Source: Anaerolineae bacterium (GTDB taxonomy: Bacteria; Chloroflexota; Anaerolineae; Anaerolineales; Villigracilaceae). Taken from it: DNA of 5,342 bases. Every line of letters starts with the position of its first letter. Position 1 is the first letter of the stretch. Shown piece by piece: positions 1 to 5,342 of the stretch. The notes under the pieces are model-generated. The model had not been told where the DNA came from. It saw only the letters and a program-made list of their open reading frames with translations, and did no database searches. The stretch lies in NCBI GenBank assembly GCA_003141915.1, contig PLNY01000332.1:1-5342 (forward strand). The letters are read 5' to 3'. A program made the translations under genes and the position numbers.

Positions 1-264
1 CAGGAAAATGATTCCGAACCAGTGAAGGCGAAGGAGTAAATCGATCCCCCACACAGGCACATCCTTGCTCTGCAATGCGTCGGTAGTAAAGATCACCACC
101 ACGCACAAAAGAATAGTGGCAAAAGAACGCGCTACACGATCGCGTAAATTGAAAGATAATGAATAGAGAAATAGCGAAAAGGCCGTGATGGAAATTCCGG
201 CTGTTAAAATTTGATTGATGACCTGTATCCCCGCCAGTAAATTGCTCATCCAACCGTTAAACAT
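1..264 (-). CDS. Multi-TM membrane protein, N-terminal fragment (possible 7TM sensor region)
   Basis: This is the first 88 codons of a gene that leaves the window at its left edge, so the C-terminal domains are not visible. The ATG at 264-262 starts a protein beginning MFNGWMSNLLAG. A GGAAGG-like ribosome binding site (269-274) lies 4 nt upstream. Hydrophobic stretches at about residues 12-37, 46-64 and 74-88 look like three membrane segments. They are separated by a basic turn (NLRDRVAR, 39-46) and a short polar loop (QSKDVPVW). The ending LRLHWFGIIFL resembles, from memory, the 7TM N-terminal sensor modules of Chloroflexota signalling proteins that carry GAF, kinase, cyclase or GGDEF output domains. 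That resemblance is an inference and the output domain is unknown. The gene lies 24 bp downstream of the acetyltransferase gene on the same strand, so co-transcription is likely. A plain integral membrane protein without signalling function remains possible. Confidence 0.6.
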   Translation of the reverse strand, partial: MFNGWMSNLLAGIQVINQILTAGISITAFSLFLYSLSFNLRDRVARSFATILLCVVVIFTTDALQSKDVPVWGIDLLLRLHWFGIIFL

Positions 265-288
265 AAGGCCTTCCCAAAGCAAGACGCT

Positions 289-825
289 CTATTTCAATGC
301 CCTCGCAAAGAAAAGAGCCACATCTTGCGTTAAATAATAATGGTCATTATACCCGCAGAATTCATAACCATGTTTTTGCGCCAAACGGATCGCGGGTTGA
401 TTCTTGGACACCATTTCGAGGAATAACCGGCGATGACCTCGCGTCAAACTCCAATCCTGAGCGGCATTCAACAACGCGGTGGCCACGCCTCGACGCCTCC
501 ACTCGGGCGCAACGACAAGATCGGATGCCCAAGCTACGGAAGCCGGGCGGTCGGTCAGTGAAAGATAACCGATCGGTTCGCTTCCTGCCAACGCAGTGAA
601 CACCATTGATCTATGCGTCCATTCATCGGCAAGCGAGAAAGGATTATTCGGATAAGTAAGCGGGATGGGCCGCGGCAAGCGAACTTCGCGGAACATCGCG
701 AGGATTTGGCCGCCATCCCGGCGCAATTCCAATTGCCAGACATATTCAGATGTAATGGAATGATCCATTCCCATCATGCGCGGAAGATCGCTGGCTACAG
801 TCGGTCGGATTTGAATTTCAGGCAT
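289..825 (-). CDS. GNAT-family N-acetyltransferase
   Basis: This 178-residue protein is a typical single-domain GNAT enzyme, which transfers an acetyl group from acetyl-CoA to an amine. The beta4-alpha3 acetyl-CoA motif A is clear at residues 103-119 (LVVAPEWRRRGVATALL), where R111, R112, G113 and A115 form the pyrophosphate-binding turn. Motif B follows at about 134-165, with LFLEMVSKNQPAIRLAQK, a KHGYEFCGY strand and a tyrosine pair at 163-164 that is the usual region of the general acid. The N-terminus IQIRPTVASDLPRM is the standard first strand and helix. The arrangement resembles RimI-like acetyltransferases, but the first half (about 25-75) carries a longer insert than RimI and the substrate cannot be read from sequence. 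The ATG at 825 is supported by AAGGAG (829-834). The gene follows the Ig-like membrane protein gene by 53 bp and precedes the multi-TM gene by 24 bp, on the same strand. Family is certain, substrate unknown. Confidence 0.9.
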   Translation of the reverse strand: MPEIQIRPTVASDLPRMMGMDHSITSEYVWQLELRRDGGQILAMFREVRLPRPIPLTYPNNPFSLADEWTHRSMVFTALAGSEPIGYLSLTDRPASVAWASDLVVAPEWRRRGVATALLNAAQDWSLTRGHRRLFLEMVSKNQPAIRLAQKHGYEFCGYNDHYYLTQDVALFFARALK

Positions 826-828
826 AAT

Positions 829-834
829 CTCCTT
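829..834 (-). promoter_or_regulatory. Ribosome binding site of the acetyltransferase gene
   Basis: AAGGAG on the minus strand is the best Shine-Dalgarno match seen in the window and fixes the start at 825. The spacer to the ATG is only 3 nt, shorter than usual. Confidence 0.7.
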
Positions 835-878
835 TTCATTCCAGAAACCAATTCAATGATTCGAAAGATAAAAATTGA

Positions 879-1559
879 TTATGGGGCCGCCACGCGCAAG
901 GGGATGATGCAGGGCGGTAAGGATTGTCCTTGCGTGTTGACAACCACCAGGCGCAATTGATAATCGCCCGGCGCGAGAGTGGTGGTATCCCATTGTCCAA
1001 GCGGACCATTGTCGACAGGCGTGCGGTTTGCGGCAATGGTAGCCCATGTATCCGTGTTGAGAGGCGCGACTTCATACTTATAAAATCCAAAATCCGGGAT
1101 ATCAACCGTGCCCGTCAAATCCACTGAGCCACTGATCTGGCTGCCGGTCTTGGGCGAAGTGATCATTAATTTATTGGACACGCAACCGCTGGTATTCCCG
1201 ATGGTCGGAACGGGAAGAGGCGTCAACGCAATTTGAGTCGCAAGGTCAGCGGAGATCGTCCCGGTCGGCGTTGCAAGCACATCAATCGTCGGCGTGGAAA
1301 TAAAAAAGGAGGCAGGCAGGCTGGGTATGAAGAAAGAGACAGTGATCAATTCTCCAAAAAAAAGGAGCAGGATCAGAATAACAAAAGCCGCCGCCTGACT
1401 CATCCGATGCAATGCAAACTCACGCTCCAGAGTGTAAACCGACTCGCGCCATTCATTCCATGTTTTCAACAGCCATCGGAACGCAAACAATCCTCCGATA
1501 GCCAGCACAATATAAATCAGCATTTCGTATGTGCTGAGGAATTGATAAATTGCGGCCAT
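879..1559 (-). CDS. Membrane-anchored protein with extracytoplasmic Ig-like domain
   Basis: This 226-residue protein of unknown function has two hydrophobic segments, at about residues 12-31 and 56-79. Between them lies a charged loop (KTWNEWRESVYTLEREFALHR) that would be cytoplasmic if both termini face outward. After the second segment comes a linker rich in Thr, Pro and Ala (about 82-124), typical of a flexible extracytoplasmic spacer. A C-terminal beta-sandwich-like domain (about 125-226) begins GCVSNKLMITSPKTGSQISG and includes DIPDFGFYKYEV, GQWDTTTLAPGDYQLRLVV and a final strand. From memory this pattern is an Ig-like module frequent in Anaerolineae surface proteins. C126 and C217 sit at the two ends of the domain and could form a disulfide. 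The ATG at 1559 lies 9 bp after the stop of the purine phosphorylase gene and has only a weak ribosome binding site (GAAGCG), so translational coupling is plausible. No enzymatic motif is visible; a binding or anchoring role is inference. Confidence 0.8.
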   Translation of the reverse strand: MAAIYQFLSTYEMLIYIVLAIGGLFAFRWLLKTWNEWRESVYTLEREFALHRMSQAAAFVILILLLFFGELITVSFFIPSLPASFFISTPTIDVLATPTGTISADLATQIALTPLPVPTIGNTSGCVSNKLMITSPKTGSQISGSVDLTGTVDIPDFGFYKYEVAPLNTDTWATIAANRTPVDNGPLGQWDTTTLAPGDYQLRLVVVNTQGQSLPPCIIPLRVAAP

Positions 1560-1568
1560 ATAACGCTT

Positions 1569-2405
1569 CTACAACTGGCGCAGAATCCCGCGGACCAACT
1601 TCTCTATCTTTGGCGTGATGTGCTTGCCAGCCTCCATCACTTCTTCGTGTGTGGTCACCATCGAGCCATCCAGATTTGCCTTGTTGCTGATTCCAGAAAG
1701 ACCAAGAACACGCATCCCGCCATGACGAGCCACAATCACTTCAGGGACAGTGGACATTCCCACCGAGTCTGCTCCGGCAAGGCGCAGGAAACGCAGATCC
1801 GCAGGCGATTCGAATGACGGGCCGCTCAATCCGGCATAGATGCCTTCCTGCAATATGATGTTTTCTTTTCTGGCAACGCTCCGCGCTAAATCACAAAGCG
1901 CCCGATCATACGCCTGACTCATATCGGGAAACCGCGGCCCAATTTTATCAAGGTTTGGACCGATCAGCGGATTTTGTCCAGCTATGCCGATCAAGTTTAA
2001 GTTGTCCGTAATCAACATTACATCGCCCGGCGTAAAAGCGGGATTTACGCCGCCAGCAGCATTGGTCACAATGAGAATTTCAATTCCAAGCCGCTGCATC
2101 ACGCGCACCGGCAGAGTTACCTGCGCCATGCTGTATCCTTCATAAAAATGAATCCGCCCCTGCATGACAAATACGGCTTGTCCTTCCAACTCACCAATAA
2201 CAAGACGGCCCGCGTGCCCCATCACTGTTGAAACCGGAAAATGCGGCAGATCGCCGAACGGAATGATATCGGGCTTCTCAACGGAGTCCGCCAAACCGTT
2301 CAAGCCGGAGCCGAGAACAATCGAAACGCGCGGCCGATACGAGGTCCGCGCTTGAATCGTTTTAACAACTTCATCAATTTGTTCAAGAGAAAAATGGGCT
2401 ATCAT
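1569..2405 (-). CDS. Purine nucleoside phosphorylase (trimeric PNP family)
   Basis: This 278-residue cytosolic enzyme should cleave purine (deoxy)ribonucleosides with phosphate to give free base and (deoxy)ribose-1-phosphate, in purine salvage. It is full length for the trimeric, mammalian-type PNP family (PF01048) and matches it throughout. Phosphate-site residues are visible as S33 in VLGSGL, H64 in MGHAG, and R84, H86 and Y88 in QGRIHFYEGY. NAAGGVNP spans 115-122. The base and ribose site shows E199 in SGPSFES, M217 in VGMSTVPEVIVARHGG, N241 in SNKAN and H253 in THEEV. These match human PNP E201, M219, N243 and H257, from memory. The Asn at 241 favours 6-oxopurines (inosine, guanosine) and argues against methylthioadenosine phosphorylase, which has Asp there. 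The ATG at 2405 has a weak AGGT-type ribosome binding site, with an extended -10 promoter about 75 bp upstream. It is the first gene of the minus-strand run. Substrate preference is inferred; the family is secure. Confidence 0.96.
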   Translation of the reverse strand: MIAHFSLEQIDEVVKTIQARTSYRPRVSIVLGSGLNGLADSVEKPDIIPFGDLPHFPVSTVMGHAGRLVIGELEGQAVFVMQGRIHFYEGYSMAQVTLPVRVMQRLGIEILIVTNAAGGVNPAFTPGDVMLITDNLNLIGIAGQNPLIGPNLDKIGPRFPDMSQAYDRALCDLARSVARKENIILQEGIYAGLSGPSFESPADLRFLRLAGADSVGMSTVPEVIVARHGGMRVLGLSGISNKANLDGSMVTTHEEVMEAGKHITPKIEKLVRGILRQL

Positions 2406-2479
2406 TAATTAAACCTATTCAAAAGTTTATGTCTTCGGAGCAGAGCCAGGGTCCCCTTCAAAGTTCTGCGCGCTTAATG

Positions 2480-2488
2480 ATTATATCA
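2480..2488 (-). promoter_or_regulatory. Extended -10 promoter upstream of the purine phosphorylase gene
   Basis: On the minus strand the sequence TGATATAAT is a perfect TGn-TATAAT extended -10 element. No recognisable -35 box lies at the usual spacing, as is typical of extended -10 promoters. Transcription would begin near 2473 and give a leader of roughly 65-70 nt before the ATG at 2405. Position and direction fit a promoter for the minus-strand gene run. Called by eye only. Confidence 0.5.
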
Positions 2489-2531
2489 GAAACCACAAAG
2501 TCTCTTATCAGCGTCATAATATTTCTCCAAG

Positions 2532-2561
2532 TTCAAAAGGTAGAAAAAAACGGCTTATTAT
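2532..2561 (+). promoter_or_regulatory. Candidate promoter of the HD-GYP gene
   Basis: TTCAAA (2532-2537, four of six bases of TTGACA) and TATTAT (2556-2561, five of six of TATAAT) are 18 bp apart. They would start transcription near 2568, which is inside the first codons of the longest reading frame and would favour the second ATG at 2580. A rival -10, CATAAT at 2515-2520, would give a leader of about 40-55 nt but has a poor -35. Neither is strong, so this is a weak call. Confidence 0.3.
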
Positions 2562-2564
2562 GCT

Positions 2565-4766
2565 ATGCTATGGCGAATCATGACAAGCCGTTCATCTCCT
2601 GTTACGCGTTGGCTTGGGCGTTTTGTTCGTCGCAGCAAAACCCCACTCAAAGAAGACTTTCATCCTTCTGCAGCTGAAATTCAGTCGGATCAGATTGCGA
2701 TATTGAGTCGACAGGTGGAAATTGACAAACGCCGGATTGCACAACTTATTCTGCTCAATGAACTAAGCCAACAGTTGGAAACAAGGCTGGATCAGCCTGT
2801 GGCAGCCCAATTGGCAGTGAACACCCTCGAGCGCGCCATTGATTGTTCTTGCGTATGCCTTCTCATCCACGAACCGGAACGACACGAGTTTGTCGCTCTT
2901 GCTTCAGCCGGGCGATTGGCGAAGATGATTCCGCCCGGATACCGGCAGAGCGTAACGCGCGGGATGATCGGGCGGGCCACCCGCTTACGAAAAACGCAAA
3001 TTTCCAACGACACGCGGCTGGACCCCGATTATTTCAGCCTTGCCAGCGAAAACAGTCTATCATCTCTCGTCGTTCCCATTATTCATAACGGCTATATCGA
3101 AGGCATCATCATCATAAATTCGGAAGTCACAGAAGCGTTTCATAGTACCGATGTGGCATTAACAGAAGCAGTAGCCGGCGAATCAGAGCGCGCTTGGGAA
3201 CGGTCCAGTTATCATCAAAATCTAACCGAACTCATTCAAGCCGGGATTTCCCTGTCAACCATCATCGAGCCCCGGTCAGTGGTGCAGGAAATCGCCACCG
3301 TAACGCGACAGACTTTGCGAGCGCGCTTCGTTTACGTCACACTGCTCGATCAAGCAGGAAACTTTACTCAGCGAGGATTCTCCGGTTTCGCTCCAAAATT
3401 ACAACACTGCCTTGAAAAAATGCCTCTGCATAACAGCTTGATTCAAACCACCCTGAATGCCTCACAAGCGATTCGAATCCGTGATATTCGCAAATACCCT
3501 GTTGAATCGTCAGAGATCGAAATTGATCAAAGCAATTTGCGAAGCCTGCTGGCTATTCCGATTCGTCTGCATCGCTTGAGCATTGGGTCCATTCTGGCAT
3601 TTGGCAAACAAGATAAAATCTTTTTCACGGAAAACGATGAATCGCTGGCGTCCCTGCTATCGTCGCAGTCAGCGGCGGCTGTCGAAAGCACCTGGCTGTA
3701 TCAGGAATTGCGAAGCACGCTGACAACGACGACCCAGTTATATCAAGTCAGTTTCGAGATACTCCGAACCGAAGACTTAAGCGAGGCCGTGAAGATTATT
3801 CTCGAAACAGCGCGCAAAGCCGCAAACGCCGATTCAGGCGGCCTGGTCTTGTTCGACCGTGATAAAAAGATCGAGATGGAATTTGGGATCGATGCGAACG
3901 GCGTATATAACGGCGCTTCCCACCCGTTCAACTTAATTGAACAGGCGATGAGCAGCGGATCAAGTATCTTTTCGTCGGATCAAACGGTTACGGAAGTTTG
4001 TTTTCCCATCCAGACTCACCTTCGCAAATATGGCGGCCTTTGGCTGAGATTATCGGAAAACCCGAATTATGATTCGCGCCACACTGCGGCATTACAACAG
4101 CTTGCCAATCAAATGGAACGCGCCATCCTGTTGATTGAGTCGCGGCGGCAGGCGAAGGAAATAGAATCTGCATATCAAGAATTGGAAACGACCTATGACC
4201 GCACATTAGCGGCGCTGACATCGGCTTTGGATGCACGCGACCGGGTGACGGAGGGCCATAGCACCCGTGTTAGCCAGCTGGCCGCAATCCTTGGAAAAGA
4301 AATGGCTCTGGATGGGCACCAACTCAAAGCGCTGGAACGCGGAGCGCTCCTGCACGACATTGGCAAAATAGGCATCAGCGATATCATCCTTCACAAACCC
4401 GGCCAACTTAACGATGCGGAATGGCAAACAATGCGTTTGCATCCCGATATTGGTGCGCACATTGTGGAAGATATTCCCTTCCTGCAGGATACCCTGCCCG
4501 TCATCCGGTATCACCAGGAACGTTGGGATGGCAGTGGTTATCCAATCGGCCTGCGAGGCGAGGACATACCGCTGGCGGCGCGCATCTTTGCGGTGGTTGA
4601 CGCATTCGACGCATTGACTACCAAACGTCCATATCGGGAAAAGATATCGCCCGAGAAAGCGGTTTCCTATCTGCGCGAACAAGCCGGCATCCTGTTTGAC
4701 CCGGAAGTGGTGTCCGCGTTCGAAAAGATTTTTACAGAAGGACGCACTGACATTCTTGGAGAATAA
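2565..4766 (+). CDS. GAF-GAF-GAF-HD-GYP protein, predicted cyclic-di-GMP phosphodiesterase
   Basis: This 733-residue protein has no membrane segment or signal peptide. After a basic N-terminus (RWLGRFVRRSK, about 15-25) and a short helix come GAF domain 1 (about 65-210), GAF domain 2 (about 222-378) and a more divergent GAF-like domain 3 (about 392-525). A helical linker (about 525-550) leads to an HD-GYP domain (about 548-725). HD-GYP domains hydrolyse cyclic-di-GMP to pGpG or GMP; the GAF domains probably bind small ligands and control the output. Catalytic-site residues seen are H565 in TEGHSTRV, H597-D598 in LLHDIGKIG, H626 in LHPDIG, H650 in YHQERWDGSGYP, and D679 in VVDAFDALT. The signature GYP is at 658-660. 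Two positions differ from the PmGH-type trinuclear site: Q651 replaces the second His of the usual HHE, and V561 stands where a ligand Glu can occur. Start is uncertain: the ATGs at 2565 and 2580 (M6) both lack a clear ribosome binding site, and an in-frame stop at 2541 excludes earlier starts. The gene stands alone, between divergent and convergent neighbours. Confidence 0.93.
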   Translation: MLWRIMTSRSSPVTRWLGRFVRRSKTPLKEDFHPSAAEIQSDQIAILSRQVEIDKRRIAQLILLNELSQQLETRLDQPVAAQLAVNTLERAIDCSCVCLLIHEPERHEFVALASAGRLAKMIPPGYRQSVTRGMIGRATRLRKTQISNDTRLDPDYFSLASENSLSSLVVPIIHNGYIEGIIIINSEVTEAFHSTDVALTEAVAGESERAWERSSYHQNLTELIQAGISLSTIIEPRSVVQEIATVTRQTLRARFVYVTLLDQAGNFTQRGFSGFAPKLQHCLEKMPLHNSLIQTTLNASQAIRIRDIRKYPVESSEIEIDQSNLRSLLAIPIRLHRLSIGSILAFGKQDKIFFTENDESLASLLSSQSAAAVESTWLYQELRSTLTTTTQLYQVSFEILRTEDLSEAVKIILETARKAANADSGGLVLFDRDKKIEMEFGIDANGVYNGASHPFNLIEQAMSSGSSIFSSDQTVTEVCFPIQTHLRKYGGLWLRLSENPNYDSRHTAALQQLANQMERAILLIESRRQAKEIESAYQELETTYDRTLAALTSALDARDRVTEGHSTRVSQLAAILGKEMALDGHQLKALERGALLHDIGKIGISDIILHKPGQLNDAEWQTMRLHPDIGAHIVEDIPFLQDTLPVIRYHQERWDGSGYPIGLRGEDIPLAARIFAVVDAFDALTTKRPYREKISPEKAVSYLREQAGILFDPEVVSAFEKIFTEGRTDILGE

Positions 4767-4813
4767 AGCAACTCCAAAAATTATTCAGGATTTAGATCTT
4801 TCTCTCAGCAACA

Positions 4814-4834
4814 AAGAAGTCCCGCCGGATTCTT
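4814..4834. terminator. Weak hairpin in the convergent intergenic region
   Basis: AAGAA-TCC (4814-4822, with G4819 bulged) pairs with GGATTCTT (4827-4834) around a CGCC loop, giving an 8-bp stem. It lies 48 bp after the HD-GYP stop. No T-run follows on the plus strand, and only a modest U-rich stretch (CTTTGTTG) follows on the minus strand, so terminator function is uncertain. Confidence 0.25.
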
Positions 4835-4868
4835 ATAGCGATCAATGGAATTGAAATATAGCGTTAGA

Positions 4869-4888
4869 AAAAAGCTGATTTGCTTTTT
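4869..4888. terminator. Candidate bidirectional terminator between converging genes
   Basis: AAAAAGC (4869-4875) and GCTTTTT (4882-4888) form a perfect 7-bp inverted repeat with a 6-nt loop. The arms supply a T-tract in either direction, so it could end both the HD-GYP transcript and the threonine aldolase transcript. It overlaps the aldolase stop codon (4887-4889). The stem has only two G-C pairs, so it would be weak. Confidence 0.4.
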
Positions 4889-5342
4889 ATTGCAGAACAT
4901 CGCGAAAGGCCGCCACAGTTTTATCAACCGCTGCATCGTCAATCCAATAATGTGTGACGAGGCGGAAACGTCGCACTCCGGATGCGCTTACCAATATTCC
5001 ACGGTCTTTCAATTGATCGGTAATTTCATCAGTGGACCTCGTAACTTTAGACGCCAGATCGAAGAAGACCATATTCGTCTGCGGCGAACCATCGAGAACG
5101 ATTCCTCGGTTCTCACTCAGACCTTCAGCGAGATTGCGCGCCCGCGCGTGATCCTCGCCCAAACGTTTGGTCATCTTTTCCAAAGCGATAATTCCAGCCG
5201 CCGCCAATATCCCCGCCTGACGCATCCCGCCTCCGAGCATCTTGCGCAGGCGATGGGCGCGCTTGATAAACTCCTTATCACCGCATAACACCGAGCCAAC
5301 CGGCGCGCATAATCCCTTGCTCAAACAAAATGTAACCGAGTC
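4887..5342 (-). CDS. Low-specificity threonine aldolase, C-terminal fragment
   Basis: This is the last 151 codons of a PLP enzyme that splits L-threonine and L-allo-threonine to glycine and acetaldehyde. The reading frame is open to the right edge of the window, so the N-terminal half lies outside. The fragment starts DSVTFCLSKGLCAPVGS, which contains the PLP-binding lysine (codon at 5318-5316) in the family motif CLSKGLxxPVGS. Next comes RKMLGGGMRQAGILAAAGI, the conserved family segment, and then QEDH-like GEDHARARNLAEGL. The C-terminal small domain has TNMVFFDL and the substrate-carboxylate arginine segment FRLVTHYW (compare VRLVTH in E. coli LtaA, from memory). The visible part matches the E. 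coli enzyme in order and spacing through to the C-terminus. It converges on the HD-GYP gene across 120 bp. Some family members also act on beta-hydroxy amino acids such as phenylserine, and that specificity cannot be read here. Confidence 0.93.
   Translation of the reverse strand, partial: DSVTFCLSKGLCAPVGSVLCGDKEFIKRAHRLRKMLGGGMRQAGILAAAGIIALEKMTKRLGEDHARARNLAEGLSENRGIVLDGSPQTNMVFFDLASKVTRSTDEITDQLKDRGILVSASGVRRFRLVTHYWIDDAAVDKTVAAFRDVLQ

Noticed and set aside
826..878. Terminator or promoter in the 53-bp gap before the acetyltransferase gene
   Set aside because: Only an imperfect 5-bp inverted repeat (CAATT / AATTG) is seen, too weak to call. The gap is AT-rich with no clear promoter pair.
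1233..1817. A 194-codon plus-strand open frame
   Set aside because: It lies antisense to the phosphorylase and Ig-like genes, has a low-complexity composition rich in Gln, His and Arg, and shows no recognisable domain.
2406..2475. Purine riboswitch in the leader of the phosphorylase gene
   Set aside because: The leader is about 65-70 nt and lacks the conserved junction sequences and paired loops of the purine aptamer.
2560..2573. Short tandem repeat ATGCT-ATGCT-ATGG
   Set aside because: Two and a half copies of 5 bp are likely chance. It matters only for choosing the start codon.
4206..4682. A 158-codon minus-strand open frame
   Set aside because: It is antisense to the HD-GYP catalytic domain and shows no domain.
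4845..5288. A 147-codon plus-strand open frame at the right end
   Set aside because: It is the reverse strand of the threonine aldolase gene, whose family match is clear. The translation resembles no family.
5322..5324. TTG as the start of the threonine aldolase
   Set aside because: The frame continues upstream to the window edge with conserved family residues (DSVTFC before LSKG), so this codon is an internal Leu and the gene is partial.
1..5342. Mobile element, CRISPR array, tRNA or defence system
   Set aside because: No transposase or integrase, no spaced direct repeats, no tRNA-like cloverleaf and no defence-type domain were seen. All substantial sequence is accounted for by ordinary genes.

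Overview
The window looks like chromosomal DNA from a Chloroflexota bacterium, probably class Anaerolineae. This is inferred from remembered family resemblance: an Ig-like membrane protein, a 7TM-type sensor N-terminus and a multi-GAF HD-GYP protein, all of styles common in that group, on moderate-GC DNA. No rRNA or other phylogenetic marker is present, so the assignment is tentative.

Layout. Four genes on the minus strand fill positions 2405 down to 1 and read as one operon-like run. They are a purine nucleoside phosphorylase (2405-1569), a two-TM protein with an extracytoplasmic Ig-like domain (1559-879), a GNAT-family N-acetyltransferase (825-289), and the first 88 codons of a multi-TM protein that leaves the window at its left edge (264-1). 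Gaps are 9, 53 and 24 bp. On the plus strand, 2565-4766 encodes a large cytosolic GAF-GAF-GAF-HD-GYP protein, a predicted cyclic-di-GMP phosphodiesterase. It diverges from the phosphorylase across a 159-bp intergenic region that holds a good extended -10 promoter for the phosphorylase side and a weaker candidate for the HD-GYP side. After a 120-bp convergent intergenic region with two weak hairpins, the minus strand carries the C-terminal 151 codons of a low-specificity threonine aldolase, which runs off the right edge.

How the genes relate. The purine phosphorylase (nucleoside salvage) and the threonine aldolase (threonine/glycine metabolism) are housekeeping enzymes. The HD-GYP protein is a signalling protein, and the partial 7TM-like protein may also be a sensor. 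I see no shared pathway beyond co-transcription of the minus-strand block. There is no sign of a mobile element, CRISPR array, tRNA, rRNA or defence island. Nothing here convincingly forms a new biological system. The most notable details are altered metal-site residues in the HD-GYP domain, the poorly defined start of that gene, and the tight linkage of an Ig-like membrane protein to the purine phosphorylase.
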